NCBI GenBank assembly: GCA_902521075.1
Contig: CABYQM010000002.1
Coordinates: 1-64,000, forward strand
DNA: 64,000 nt
Origin: an uncultured Pelagibacteraceae bacterium
GTDB lineage: Bacteria > Pseudomonadota > Alphaproteobacteria > Pelagibacterales > Pelagibacteraceae
Direction of reading: 5' to 3'
Shown: one piece after another, positions 25,772-35,151 of the stretch
Position numbering within the stretch: position 1 is the stretch's first letter
Layout of the letters: every line of letters starts with the position of its first letter
Notes under the pieces: generated by a model
Seen by the model: the letters and a program-made list of their open reading frames with translations, nothing else
Databases searched by the model: none
Told to the model about the DNA's origin: nothing
Made by a program: the position numbers and the translations under genes

Positions 25772-27592
25772 TTATTCAACAGTTACAGATTTAGCTAAGT
25801 TTCTTGGTTTATCTATATCGTATCCTTTATCTAATGCAGAGTAATAAGCTAACTTTTGCAAAGGTATAGTGGTCAAAAAAGGAATGAGTTCATCTGATAT
25901 ATGATCAACTTCTATTTGCTCCCAAATATTTTCTGAATAAATTTCATCAGTACTTTTATTTGTTATTAGTAAAACTTTTGCGCCTCTAGATATAACTTCT
26001 TGCATATTTGAAATAGTTTTTTTGTAATGCTCATCTCTTGGAGCAATTACCACTACAGGCATACCTTCTTCTATTAGTGCAAGAGGTCCATGTTTCATTT
26101 CACCTGCTGGATAACCTTCGGCATGAACATAAGCAAGCTCTTTTAGTTTTAAAGCGCCTTCAAGTGCAATTGGATATGAATAACCTCTACCCAAAAACAT
26201 TGATCCTTTAGAATTAGCAAAATCTTTTCCAAGTGTTTGAATTTTATCTTCAATATTTAGTGTATTTTTTGCTGATTTAGATAAAGATAACAAATCTTTT
26301 ATCTTCTTTTGATAATCCTTTTTATTAATTGATTTTTGTTCATAAGAAAGTTTAGTACACAATAAATAAAGAACTAACATTTGTCCTAAAAAAGCCTTTG
26401 TCGATGCAACGCCGACTTCTGGGCCACAATGAATAGGTAAAACTAGATCTGCATCTCTTGCAATTGAACTTTCAACAACATTTACTACTGCACAAGTTTT
26501 AACATTATTCTTTTTGCACAAATCTAATGCTGCAAATGTATCTGCAGTTTCTCCTGATTGTGAAACAAACACATAAAGACAATCTTTTTTAAATTTAATT
26601 TTTCGGTATCTAAACTCAGAAGCTATATCAACACCAACATCTAAACTTGTATTTTGTTCAAACCAATACTTGGCAACAAGACATGAGTGATATGCTGTTC
26701 CACATCCAATTAAAATTACTGATGAAATTTCATTGATTTTCCAAGGAAAATTGTAAATATTTATTTCTTTGTTATGTTTATCGATGTACTCATTAACACA
26801 ATTTTTTAGAGTAATTGGCTGCTCGTCTATTTCTTTGGCCATATAATATTTGTAATCTCCTTTTTCATAATTTTGATCATCTTTAGAAAGATTTAAGATT
26901 TTTTTGTTTACTTTGGTTCCATCAGCATCAAAAAATTCTACTTGATCTTTTTTTAATATGCAAAATTCTCCATCATTTAAATATGAAATTTTATTAGTCA
27001 TTGACTTTAATGCATAAGAATCTGAACCAAGGTAGTGTTCGTTTGGACCATAACCAACTGCAAGAGGAGAGCCTCTTCTTGCCCCGACTATTAAGTCTGG
27101 TTGGTCTTTGAATATTATTCCTAGTGCAAAACTACCGTGTAATTTTTTTAAAACTTTTATAATTGTATTTTTAAGGTTATTTTTTTTTAAATAATCAGTT
27201 ACCAAATGTACAATTACTTCTGTATCTGTTTGGGATTTAAACTTGTAACCTTTATTTTCTAATAACTTTTTTAGAATAGTTGAATTTTCAATTATACCAT
27301 TGTGAACGACAGATACATCTTCTGATGAATGAGGATGTGCATTAATAGAGCTAGGTTTTCCATGTGTGGCCCACCTAACGTGTCCGATACCAATAGAACC
27401 AGATATTTTAGTCTGTAAAATGTTTTTCTCTAAAGCGTCTACTCTACCCTCACACTTTACCTCATTTATGTTTCCATTTGAAAGGGTTGCTAAACCTGCA
27501 GAGTCATAGCCTCTATACTCAAGTTTTTTTAATGAACTTATAATTCTAGGAGTAACCTCTTTAGAGCTTGTGATTCCAACTATTCCGCACAT
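25772..27592 (-). CDS. glmS: Glucosamine-6-phosphate synthase (isomerizing)
   Basis: Makes glucosamine 6-phosphate from fructose 6-phosphate and glutamine for peptidoglycan and LPS. It has 606 residues. The glutaminase nucleophile is Cys2 (MCGIVGI); EYRGYDSAG and GHVRWATHG are in the N-terminal domain; two SIS domains follow (GCGTAYHSC near 298, GRGYSYPIALEGALKLKE near 468) and the protein ends DKPRNLAKSVTVE. The stop codon of the GlmU-like gene is 6 nt upstream, so the two are cotranscribed. Confidence 0.98.
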   Translation of the reverse strand: MCGIVGITSSKEVTPRIISSLKKLEYRGYDSAGLATLSNGNINEVKCEGRVDALEKNILQTKISGSIGIGHVRWATHGKPSSINAHPHSSEDVSVVHNGIIENSTILKKLLENKGYKFKSQTDTEVIVHLVTDYLKKNNLKNTIIKVLKKLHGSFALGIIFKDQPDLIVGARRGSPLAVGYGPNEHYLGSDSYALKSMTNKISYLNDGEFCILKKDQVEFFDADGTKVNKKILNLSKDDQNYEKGDYKYYMAKEIDEQPITLKNCVNEYIDKHNKEINIYNFPWKINEISSVILIGCGTAYHSCLVAKYWFEQNTSLDVGVDIASEFRYRKIKFKKDCLYVFVSQSGETADTFAALDLCKKNNVKTCAVVNVVESSIARDADLVLPIHCGPEVGVASTKAFLGQMLVLYLLCTKLSYEQKSINKKDYQKKIKDLLSLSKSAKNTLNIEDKIQTLGKDFANSKGSMFLGRGYSYPIALEGALKLKELAYVHAEGYPAGEMKHGPLALIEEGMPVVVIAPRDEHYKKTISNMQEVISRGAKVLLITNKSTDEIYSENIWEQIEVDHISDELIPFLTTIPLQKLAYYSALDKGYDIDKPRNLAKSVTVE

Positions 27593-27598
27593 TGCCTA

Positions 27599-28207
27599 TT
27601 ATCTCCTTTTATAATTTTTTTTTTCTTTTTGCTTTGGTCTTGTTAGTGCTAGAGAACCTTTAGTTACGTTTTTTGTAATTACTGAGCCTGCACCAATGAC
27701 ACTTTTTTCATTTAAAGTAACTGGTGCTACTAAAGATGTATTTGAACCTACAAATACTTTATCCTTAATGTTTGTTTTACTTTTTTTTCTTCCATCATAG
27801 TTACAAGTTATTGTTCCAGCTCCAATATTAACGTCCTTCCCCACTACTGCATCTCCAATATATGATAAATGATTAACTTTAGAATTTTTATTTATTGTAC
27901 TTTTTTTTACTTCGACAAAATTTCCTATCTTTGATCCAGATTTAATTTTTGTTCCAGGTCTTAAACGAGCATATGGACCAACACTCACGTTACTGTCTAT
28001 TTTAACACCCTCAAGATGAGAGAAAGACAGAATTTTAACATTGTTTCCTATTTGAACTTTATCAGCAAAGACAACATAAGGTTCTATCTCTACATTCTTT
28101 CCAATTTTTGTATCTTTGGAAAAAAAAACTGTCTCAGGCCCCTTCATTTTGACACCTTTTTTTAAAAATTTATCTCTAAGTTTATTTTGTAAATTTTGAC
28201 TATTCAT
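27599..28207 (-). CDS. glmU: GlmU acetyltransferase half (left-handed beta-helix) without the uridylyltransferase domain
   Basis: It has 202 residues. A short helix resembling the GlmU linker comes first ([20 protein letters not shown]), then hexapeptide-repeat coils from about residue 30. Acetyltransferase motifs are present: [36 protein letters not shown] and [13 protein letters not shown]. Full GlmU has about 450 residues, with an N-terminal GlcNAc-1-P uridylyltransferase of about 230. That half is missing: the gene begins at the linker, and the 69 bp upstream hold no coding remnant. Acetylation of GlcN-1-P is the likely role. UDP transfer must be done by another protein, not seen here. 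It sits immediately upstream of glmS. Confidence 0.87.
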   Translation of the reverse strand: MNSQNLQNKLRDKFLKKGVKMKGPETVFFSKDTKIGKNVEIEPYVVFADKVQIGNNVKILSFSHLEGVKIDSNVSVGPYARLRPGTKIKSGSKIGNFVEVKKSTINKNSKVNHLSYIGDAVVGKDVNIGAGTITCNYDGRKKSKTNIKDKVFVGSNTSLVAPVTLNEKSVIGAGSVITKNVTKGSLALTRPKQKEKKNYKRR

Positions 28208-28276
28208 TAGATAGTTGTATATAACTGGGTATTAAATTAATTAATTCACAATTTATTTCTTATTAATACTTTTTAA

Positions 28277-28957
28277 ATGACACAAAAATTCACAGTTGTT
28301 TTTGATTTAGATGGCACGTTGGTAGACACAGCACCTGATCTAATGCTTGCTCATAACCATGTTATGAAGAAATTTGGATACCCCACAAAATCTCTTGATG
28401 AACTTAAAAATACTGTTGGTCAAGGAGCTGGGGCAATGATTGGTAGATCTATATGGAGCCAGGCCAAAAAAGAATTAACTTCGATTAATGAGAAAATTAA
28501 AAATGAAATGACAGATGAATTTATTTCTTATTATGGAAATAATATTTTAAATGAAAGTACTCTGATGCCTGGTGTAAAAGATTTTTTAAATTGGTGTAAA
28601 AAAGAAAATATATCAATGGCTGTATGTACGAATAAAACAGAACATCTTGCAGTAGATCTTCTAAAAAAAATTGGGATATATGATTATTTCGAGTATGTTG
28701 CTGGTTATAATACTTTTGATTATTGTAAACCTGATCCGAGACATATAACAACAATCATAGAAATTTTAGATGGTAGTAAAAATAAATCAATTATGATCGG
28801 TGATAGTGAGTCGGATGCAAATGCCGCTAAAGCGGCAGAAATTCCAATGATTTTATTGGAGGATGGATATACTGAAAAAAGTATTAATGAAATTTATCAT
28901 AATCACTTGATAAAAGACTTTGTAGGTATTGAAAAAATTGTATCCCAATATCTTTAA
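28277..28957 (+). CDS. gph: Phosphoglycolate phosphatase (HAD family)
   Basis: It has 226 residues. HAD motif I is FDLDGTLVDT (about residues 8-17), motif II is in AVCTNKTE and motif IV is MIGDSESDANAA. The cap segment VGQGAGAMI matches Gph. It would salvage 2-phosphoglycolate formed in DNA repair, though related sugar phosphates are possible. It diverges from the glmU-like gene across 69 bp. Confidence 0.88.
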   Translation: MTQKFTVVFDLDGTLVDTAPDLMLAHNHVMKKFGYPTKSLDELKNTVGQGAGAMIGRSIWSQAKKELTSINEKIKNEMTDEFISYYGNNILNESTLMPGVKDFLNWCKKENISMAVCTNKTEHLAVDLLKKIGIYDYFEYVAGYNTFDYCKPDPRHITTIIEILDGSKNKSIMIGDSESDANAAKAAEIPMILLEDGYTEKSINEIYHNHLIKDFVGIEKIVSQYL

Positions 28958-28959
28958 TA

Positions 28960-28987
28960 TTGATTAATTTATTTTAACTATTAAAAC
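28960..28987 (+). promoter_or_regulatory. Candidate promoter of the prp operon
   Basis: TTGATT (28960-28965), 16 bp of A/T, then TAAAAC (28982-28987) lie 24 nt before the prpD start. The spacing fits sigma-70, but the DNA is so A/T-rich that chance matches are common. No operator-like palindrome is evident. Confidence 0.3.
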
Positions 28988-29010
28988 AAAATCACAAATT
29001 AGGAGTTATT

Positions 29011-30513
29011 TTGTTATTACATACAATTAAAGTATATCCATCAAAAATAAATCTTCCAAAGAAGAAACAGCTTGCTTGGAAAATAGCAGAGATAGCTAGT
29101 GATAATGCCAAATTAAATAAAAATTCAATAGAAATGGTTATTAATAGGATTATTGATAATGCTTCTGTTGCTATAGCTTCGTTAAATAGAAGACCTGTAA
29201 TATCAGCAAGAGAAATGGCAAAAAAACATGTTAGAAAAAATGGAGCTAATCTTTTTGGCATAAATTCAAAACTTAAATTTGATTGTGAATGGGCTGCGTG
29301 GGCAAATGGAACTGCTGTTAGAGAATTAGATTTTCATGATACATTTCTAGCGGCTGATTACAGCCATCCTGGTGATAATATTCCTGCTCTTTTAGCAGTG
29401 GCACAACAATTAAAAAAAAATGGAAATGATTTATTAAGAGGAATTATAACTGCTTATGAAGTTCAAGTTAATCTTGTAAAAGCTATTTGTCTTCATAAAC
29501 ACAAAGTTGATCATATCGCTCACTTGGGACCAAGTGTTGCTGCTGGTATTGGATCTATGTTAAAATTAAATACAGAAACTATTTATCAAGCTGTTCAACA
29601 AGCATTACATGTGAGTGTTTCAACGAGACAATCAAGAAAAGGTGAGATTTCAAGTTGGAAAGCGTATGCTCCAGCTCATGCAGGAAAATTAGCAATTGAA
29701 GCTGTTGATAGAACTATGCGAGGTGAAGGAGCTCCAAGTCCTATTTATGAAGGTGAAGATAGTGTGATAGCAAGAATATTAGATGGAAAAAATGCTAAGT
29801 ATTTTGTTCCTTTGCCCAAAAAAAATGAAGAAAAAAAAGCCATTCTCGAAACATATACAAAAGAATATTCTGCAGAATATCAAGCTCAAGCATTAATTGA
29901 TATTGCAAAAGCTCTTAATAAAAAAATTGATAATTTAAATACAATTAAAAAAATAGATATATATACAAGCCATCATACTCATTATGTAATAGGAACTGGA
30001 GCTAATGATCCACAAAAAATGGATCCAAATGCTAGTCGAGAAACTTTAGATCACTCAATAATGTATATCTTTGCAGTAGCTTTAGAAGATGCAGATTGGC
30101 ATCATGTAAAGTCTTATACTAAAAAGAGAGCTAACAAAAAAAGCACAATTAAAATATGGAGATCTATTAAAACGCATGAGGACAAAAAATGGACTAAGAA
30201 ATATCATGATCCTGATCCAAAAAAGAAATCTTTTGGTGCAAGGGTTGTTGTAACTTTAAATAATGGGAAAAAAATTATTAAGGAGTTAGAAAGAGCAGAT
30301 GCACATCCTTTCGGCAATAGACCTTTTGAAAGAATAGATTATATAAATAAATTTAAAATTTTAACAGAAAATATAATTTCAAAAAAAGAAAGTGATAGAT
30401 TTTTAAAAGATGTTCAAAATTTAAAAAAATTAAAAAATAATCAATTAACAAAACTAAATATTGAAGTAAATAAAAGATATTTAAAATCAAATAATAAAAA
30501 AGGAATATTTTAG
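29011..30513 (+). CDS. prpD: 2-methylcitrate dehydratase (MmgE/PrpD family)
   Basis: Dehydrates 2-methylcitrate in the methylcitrate cycle. It has 500 residues. It uses a TTG start, supported by AGGAG 5 nt upstream and by the lack of an ATG near the conserved N-terminus. Landmarks are [19 protein letters not shown] (about residues 92-110), [14 protein letters not shown] and [17 protein letters not shown]. It is the first of prpD-prpB-prpC; the next gene overlaps its stop by one base. It is clearly longer at the C-terminus than minimal MmgE proteins, as expected for PrpD. Confidence 0.93.
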   Translation: MLLHTIKVYPSKINLPKKKQLAWKIAEIASDNAKLNKNSIEMVINRIIDNASVAIASLNRRPVISAREMAKKHVRKNGANLFGINSKLKFDCEWAAWANGTAVRELDFHDTFLAADYSHPGDNIPALLAVAQQLKKNGNDLLRGIITAYEVQVNLVKAICLHKHKVDHIAHLGPSVAAGIGSMLKLNTETIYQAVQQALHVSVSTRQSRKGEISSWKAYAPAHAGKLAIEAVDRTMRGEGAPSPIYEGEDSVIARILDGKNAKYFVPLPKKNEEKKAILETYTKEYSAEYQAQALIDIAKALNKKIDNLNTIKKIDIYTSHHTHYVIGTGANDPQKMDPNASRETLDHSIMYIFAVALEDADWHHVKSYTKKRANKKSTIKIWRSIKTHEDKKWTKKYHDPDPKKKSFGARVVVTLNNGKKIIKELERADAHPFGNRPFERIDYINKFKILTENIISKKESDRFLKDVQNLKKLKNNQLTKLNIEVNKRYLKSNNKKGIF

Positions 30514-31409
30514 TGCACTTTGTTGAAAAAAAACCTGAAGAGAAAAGAATTGATTTAGATAATAAACTTAAATCTAATAAAATTTTAAGAATACCTGGTG
30601 CATATAATCCATTAACAGCAAAAGTTATTGAAGAAATTGGATATGATGGAGTTTATGTATCTGGAGGTGTTATGTCTAATGATTTGGGATATCCTGATAT
30701 TGGATTAACAACTCTTAATGATGTCAGTAACAGATCAAAGCAAATTGCACGTGTTACAAATCTTCCAACAGTTGTTGATGTCGATACAGGTTTTAAATCT
30801 TGTAAAGAAACTGTTCAACAATTTGAAAATTTTGGTATTTCAGCAATTCATTTAGAAGATCAGATAGAACAGAAAAGATGTGGTCATCTAGACAATAAAG
30901 AATTGATATCAAAAGAGGATATGGCAAAAAAAATCAGAGAATGTGTAGAAGCAAGATCAGACAAACAATTTAAAATCATTGCACGTTCTGATGCTAAAAG
31001 TGTAGAAGGAATTGATAAAATGATTGATCGTTGTAAGTCTTATATTGATGCGGGTGCAGAAATTGTTTTTCCAGAGGCATTAAAAGATGAGTCTGAGTTT
31101 GAAAAAGTTAGAAAATCACTAGATTGTTATCTTTTAGCTAATATGACTGAATTTGGTAAATCGAAGTTGCTAGATTTTAAACAATTGGAAGATCTTGGTT
31201 ACAATATTGTAATTTATCCAGTAACTACGCAAAGATTAGCAATGAAAAGTGTTGAGGATGGACTGCGTGCCATTTTTAAGGATGGACATCAAAATAATAT
31301 TATAGATAAAATGCAAACCAGGAAGAGGTTATATGATCTAGTAGAGTATGAAAAATACAACTCTTTAGACGAAAAGATATATAATTTTAGTACAGAAGGA
31401 CATGAATAA
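30513..31409 (+). CDS. prpB: 2-methylisocitrate lyase
   Basis: Splits 2-methylisocitrate into succinate and pyruvate. It has 298 residues. The GTG start shares its first base with the prpD stop (TAGTG). The catalytic Cys lies in the KRCGHL motif (about residues 126-131); the Mg-binding VVDVDTGFKS (about 88-97) and HLEDQ are conserved. An isocitrate-lyase-family relative such as PEP mutase is less likely because of the KRCGH motif and the neighbours. Confidence 0.95.
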   Translation: MHFVEKKPEEKRIDLDNKLKSNKILRIPGAYNPLTAKVIEEIGYDGVYVSGGVMSNDLGYPDIGLTTLNDVSNRSKQIARVTNLPTVVDVDTGFKSCKETVQQFENFGISAIHLEDQIEQKRCGHLDNKELISKEDMAKKIRECVEARSDKQFKIIARSDAKSVEGIDKMIDRCKSYIDAGAEIVFPEALKDESEFEKVRKSLDCYLLANMTEFGKSKLLDFKQLEDLGYNIVIYPVTTQRLAMKSVEDGLRAIFKDGHQNNIIDKMQTRKRLYDLVEYEKYNSLDEKIYNFSTEGHE

Positions 31410-32533
31410 TGAGTGAAGAGGTAAAAAAAGGTTTATTAGGAATTGTTGTTGATGAAACAGAAGTTTCTAAAGTTATGCCTGAGATCAACTCATTAACTTA
31501 TAGAGGTTATGCTGTTCAAGATCTGTGTGAATTTTGTAGATTTGAAGAAGCAGCATATCTTATTTTAAAGGGTGATTTACCAAATAGTATTGAGCTAAGA
31601 CAATTTGAGAAAATTGAACGAGGACATAGAGATTTATCGAAAAATCTTTACGAAATAATCAAACACATGCCAAAAAAGTCACATCCTATGGATGTTGCTA
31701 GAACTGCGGTTAGTGTAATGGGATTAGAAGATAAAGAAACTACAGATAATTCTCAGGAAGCAAATACAAGAAAAGCTTTAAGAATTTTAGCTAAAACTCC
31801 AACTGCTTTAGCAGCGTTTTATAGAATTCGAAAAGGTAAGAAGATTATTAAACCTAAAAAAGAATTAACTTTTGCGGAAAACTTTTTCTACATGTGTTTT
31901 GGAAAGGTTCCTCAAAAAGAAATCGTAAAAGCATTTGATGTGTCTTTAATTTTATATGCAGAACATAGTTTTAATGTTTCAACTTTTACCGCTAGAACAA
32001 TAACAAGTAGTTTATCTGACATTCATGGAGCTATCACTGGTGCAATTGCTAGTTTAAAAGGACCATTACATGGTGGAGCTAATGAAGAAGTTATGCATAT
32101 GATGAATAAAATCAAAAAACCTGAGAATGCATTAAAATGGATCAATAATGCATTAAAGAAAAAAGAGGTTGTGATGGGTTTTGGACACAGAGTCTATAAA
32201 AGTGGAGACTCTAGAGTTCCAACAATGAAAGAGTATTTTAAAAAAGTTGCTAAAATTAAAAAAGATAAAAAGTTTTTAAAGATTTACGATATTGTTGAAA
32301 AAGTGATGATTAGTAAAAAGAATATTCATCCAAACGTAGATTACCCAACGGGACCCACTTATCATTTAATGGGTTTTGATACAGATTTCTTTACACCTAT
32401 ATTTGTAATTTCAAGGATTACTGGTTGGTCAGCTCATATAATGGAACAACATTCATCTAATAAATTAATAAGACCACTAGCTAAATACAAAGGCAGTAAA
32501 TATCGAAAAGTTATGCTTTTAAATCAGAGATAG
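31409..32533 (+). CDS. prpC: 2-methylcitrate synthase
   Basis: Condenses propionyl-CoA with oxaloacetate. It has 374 residues, the short citrate-synthase type. Catalytic His residues are in GPLHGGANE (about 217-225) and MGFGHRVYK (about 255-263); the Asp is in MGFDTDFFTP (about 323). Position after prpD and prpB supports methylcitrate rather than citrate synthase. The ATG overlaps the prpB stop by one base. A near-identical copy of its last 18 codons appears again at 33069-33125. Confidence 0.93.
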   Translation: MSEEVKKGLLGIVVDETEVSKVMPEINSLTYRGYAVQDLCEFCRFEEAAYLILKGDLPNSIELRQFEKIERGHRDLSKNLYEIIKHMPKKSHPMDVARTAVSVMGLEDKETTDNSQEANTRKALRILAKTPTALAAFYRIRKGKKIIKPKKELTFAENFFYMCFGKVPQKEIVKAFDVSLILYAEHSFNVSTFTARTITSSLSDIHGAITGAIASLKGPLHGGANEEVMHMMNKIKKPENALKWINNALKKKEVVMGFGHRVYKSGDSRVPTMKEYFKKVAKIKKDKKFLKIYDIVEKVMISKKNIHPNVDYPTGPTYHLMGFDTDFFTPIFVISRITGWSAHIMEQHSSNKLIRPLAKYKGSKYRKVMLLNQR

Positions 32534-32610
32534 CTACATTTAGATATTTAAATATTTTTAGCCACTATCTGTTGTTTCTTAAATTCTCCTAAAAGTTGTA
32601 TAAGAAAAAC

Positions 32611-33072
32611 ATGATTCGTAAACATAAAGTATTAGTTATTTTTATGATAATATTTTTATTATCAGGATGTTCTAACAAATCTTTCACGAATATATCAAGT
32701 GATTTACGTAAAGTAGATGTATTAAATAAAAACAACGAAACTGTTAAAACTTATTATCAAGCTTTCAATAAGAAAGTTTATGATTGGCTAAATGTAACTT
32801 GTGATTTTACAAAAAAAAAATTCAAAAAAATTGAAGATTGCAAGCTAACACAATTATCAAAATCATTTATAAAAAATCAGGAAAATGAAAATTCTCCAGA
32901 AAAATCTGATGTAAATAAAATTTTAAATAAAAACACTGCTTCAAATGGGAGAAATTCAAACTCAAATAATAATAATCAGGTACCCTCAAATAATACGCCC
33001 GATCTTCCTAGCAATAATCCAGTTGTAAATCCTAATCCTTCACCTAATGCCAATGATCCTTGGCATAATTAG
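32611..33072 (+). CDS. Small putative lipoprotein, Asn/Pro-rich C-terminus
   Basis: No family recognised. From the ATG at 32611 it has 153 residues. A lipoprotein signal is clear: a basic N-terminus (MIRKHK), a hydrophobic core and LLSGC, with the lipidated Cys at residue 20. A charged middle region follows. The last 50 residues are low-complexity Asn, Pro and Ser (NSNNNNQVPSNN and NPVVNPNPSPNAND), an envelope-linker-like composition. A TTG 15 bases upstream is an alternative start. It lies between prpC and a second copy of the prpC tail, and its stop codon TAG falls at the junction with that copy. This suggests it arrived or was trimmed by recombination. Confidence 0.75.
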   Translation: MIRKHKVLVIFMIIFLLSGCSNKSFTNISSDLRKVDVLNKNNETVKTYYQAFNKKVYDWLNVTCDFTKKKFKKIEDCKLTQLSKSFIKNQENENSPEKSDVNKILNKNTASNGRNSNSNNNNQVPSNNTPDLPSNNPVVNPNPSPNANDPWHN

Positions 33073-33125
33073 CTGAATATAAAGGAAGTAAATACAGAAA
33101 AGTAATGCTTTTGAACCAAAGATAG
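33069..33125 (+). pseudogene. Remnant copy of the prpC 3' end (last 18 codons plus stop)
   Basis: Translated, this stretch reads LAEYKGSKYRKVMLLNQR and a stop. It equals the end of the prpC product (LAKYKGSKYRKVMLLNQR) except for one residue. By my alignment 47 of 57 bases are identical and nearly all changes are silent, as in a diverged functional gene rather than a decaying duplicate. The A/T-rich sequence after the stop also partly resembles the prpC downstream region. It has no start and is not a gene; it marks a recombination joint downstream of the lipoprotein gene. Confidence 0.85.
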
Positions 33126-33173
33126 GTCTAATTTACTCATTTAAAAATATTTAATCATCGCCATATATATCAT

Positions 33174-33836
33174 ATGGAAAATTTAAATAGACATCATAAA
33201 CCCCAAGACTTAAGTGATAGGATTGCTTTTGGCTTCACAAAATTTTTAAGATTTTTAGCTGACACTTTTTTTAAAAAAAAATATGGGCATAGAGCAGTTG
33301 TTTTAGAAACTGTAGCAGCTGTTCCTGGTATGGTAGCTGGAATGTTGCTTCATCTAAAATCTTTAAGAAAAATGCAAGATGATAAAGGTTGGATCAAAAT
33401 TCTATTAGATGAAGCTGCAAATGAAAGAATGCATTTAATGACTTTTATTAAAATTGCAAAACCTACGTTTATAGAAAGATTAATTATAATGATTGCACAA
33501 TTTATATTTATTTTGATGTATCTATTTATATATTTAATTTCACAAAAGACGGCTCATAGAATTGTTGGATATTTTGAAGAAGAAGCAGTCATAAGTTACA
33601 CTGAGTACCTAAATGAAATAGAAGAGGGTAAAATTGAAAATATTAAGGCTCCAGAGATAGCAATAAATTATTGGAATCTTCCATTAAATTCTAGATTGAA
33701 AGATGTTGTAAAGGTTATTAGAGATGATGAAGCTGGGCATAGAGATGTGAATCATAGTTTTGCTGACATTTTAAATACAAAGAAGAACAAAGTTTCTAAT
33801 GAAGAAGCAAATTATGAAGATAAAGAAAAAATTTAA
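33174..33836 (+). CDS. aox: Alternative oxidase (cyanide-insensitive quinol oxidase)
   Basis: Membrane-bound di-iron oxidase that passes electrons from quinol to oxygen without pumping protons. It has 220 residues, the bacterial size. All iron-ligand motifs are visible: LET (Glu45), NERMH (Glu84, His87), FEEEA (Glu136) and RDDEAGH (Glu186, His189). The hydrophobic segments around residues 41-62 and 103-124 are the interfacial/membrane helices. It stands next to the methylcitrate genes, although a 49-nt gap and the prpC-tail remnant separate it from the lipoprotein gene. An own promoter is likely. Confidence 0.95.
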   Translation: MENLNRHHKPQDLSDRIAFGFTKFLRFLADTFFKKKYGHRAVVLETVAAVPGMVAGMLLHLKSLRKMQDDKGWIKILLDEAANERMHLMTFIKIAKPTFIERLIIMIAQFIFILMYLFIYLISQKTAHRIVGYFEEEAVISYTEYLNEIEEGKIENIKAPEIAINYWNLPLNSRLKDVVKVIRDDEAGHRDVNHSFADILNTKKNKVSNEEANYEDKEKI

Positions 33837-33882
33837 TTATTTAAATTTAATTAGTTAATCATCTTTACTTATAAAATATATT

Positions 33883-34131
33883 CTATTTAGATTGTTTTTG
33901 TTTATACAAAGAAATGCCTTTTTCAATTTTGTTTTTGTAAGACATTTTAAAGCTCTCTAATTGCCAACCTGAAAGTCTGTTTTCGATTTCTTTTAGATTG
34001 TTATTTTTCCAATCATCTGTTGTTTCAGGATCTTTCCAAATTTTCTTTTCTTCATCAGATCTACCACATCCATAGCATAGGCCTGATACTGGATCAGTTT
34101 TACAAATACTTATACAGGGACTTACTATCAC
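33883..34131 (-). CDS. DUF1289 family protein, four conserved cysteines
   Basis: It has 82 residues. The N-terminus SPCISICKTDPVSGLCYGCG carries Cys6, Cys10, Cys19 and Cys22, a pattern expected to bind zinc or an Fe-S cluster; the rest is charged and helical. This is the DUF1289 signature; the function is unknown. It lies 6 nt behind nrdB on the same strand, so it may be made with ribonucleotide reductase. The link is only positional. Confidence 0.85.
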   Translation of the reverse strand: MIVSPCISICKTDPVSGLCYGCGRSDEEKKIWKDPETTDDWKNNNLKEIENRLSGWQLESFKMSYKNKIEKGISLYKQKQSK

Positions 34132-34137
34132 TTAATC

Positions 34138-35151
34138 CTAGGAGAAAGCGTCTATCCAGTTACCTTGTGTAGATGCTTTTGAATATTCAGTGGCTCTACC
34201 TTCAAAGAAGTTCATATGCTCTACTGCATTTAACATTGTATCTAACCATGTTAATGGATTTTTCTGAACATCATATATTGGCTCAAGACCTAACTGAGTT
34301 AATCTTCTATTACCAATGAACCTAATGTAATCTTTAACTTCTTGAGCAGTTAAACCTTGCATTGGACCCATTTCAAAAGCTAGATCAATAAATGCATCCT
34401 CATGTTCAATTATAGTTCTGCAAGCTTCATAAAGTTCTTTTTTAAGTTTTGGAGTCCAAATCTCAGGATTTTCTTTAATGAACTCTTTAAAAATTCTAAT
34501 CATAGAATTACAATGAAGAGTTTCATCTCTTACTGACCAAGTAACTATTTGACCCATTCCTTTAAGTTTGTTGTGTCTTGGGAAGTTTAATAAAATTGCA
34601 AAACTTGCAAACAATTGAAGACCTTCTGTAAAGGCACTAAATACTGCAACAGTTTTTGCAATGTCTTCTTTTGAGTTTACATTAAAGTTTTGCATGTAAT
34701 CATATTTATCTTTCATCTCTTTGTATTTCATGAATGCAGAATATTCAGACTCTGGCATTCCAATAGTGTCTAATAAATGTGAATAAGCTGCTACATGCAC
34801 CGTCTCCATAGAAGCAAATGCTGTCATCATCATTAAAACTTCTGTAGGTTTAAATACAGTTGTGTAATGTCTTAAATAACAGTTATTAACTTCAACATCT
34901 GCTTGAGTAAAAAATCTAAAAATTTGAGTTAATAAATTTTTCTCTGACTCTGAAAGATTTTTTTGCCAATCTCTGACATCATCGCCGAGTGGAACTTCCT
35001 CTGGTAACCAATGAATTCTTTGTTGAGTTAACCAAGCATCATAACACCATGGGTATCTAAATGGTTTATAAACTGGGTTCTCAACTAATAGACCCATTTT
35101 TTTTGGTTCTACAATTTTTTGTTTTGTATCTTTTAGACTTTCTACTGACAT
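34138..35151 (-). CDS. nrdB: Ribonucleotide reductase class I beta subunit
   Basis: Radical-generating subunit for dNTP synthesis. It has 337 residues from the ATG at 35151, which lies inside the nrdA end and overlaps it by 10 bases. A GTG 9 bases upstream is a less likely start. The di-iron ligands are seen in FFTQADVEVNN, ASMETVHVAAYSHLL (Glu, His, with the likely radical Tyr in AAYSH), FTEGLQLFASF and RDETLHCNSM. Presence of the Tyr argues for an NrdB of the tyrosyl-radical type. Confidence 0.95.
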   Translation of the reverse strand: MSVESLKDTKQKIVEPKKMGLLVENPVYKPFRYPWCYDAWLTQQRIHWLPEEVPLGDDVRDWQKNLSESEKNLLTQIFRFFTQADVEVNNCYLRHYTTVFKPTEVLMMMTAFASMETVHVAAYSHLLDTIGMPESEYSAFMKYKEMKDKYDYMQNFNVNSKEDIAKTVAVFSAFTEGLQLFASFAILLNFPRHNKLKGMGQIVTWSVRDETLHCNSMIRIFKEFIKENPEIWTPKLKKELYEACRTIIEHEDAFIDLAFEMGPMQGLTAQEVKDYIRFIGNRRLTQLGLEPIYDVQKNPLTWLDTMLNAVEHMNFFEGRATEYSKASTQGNWIDAFS

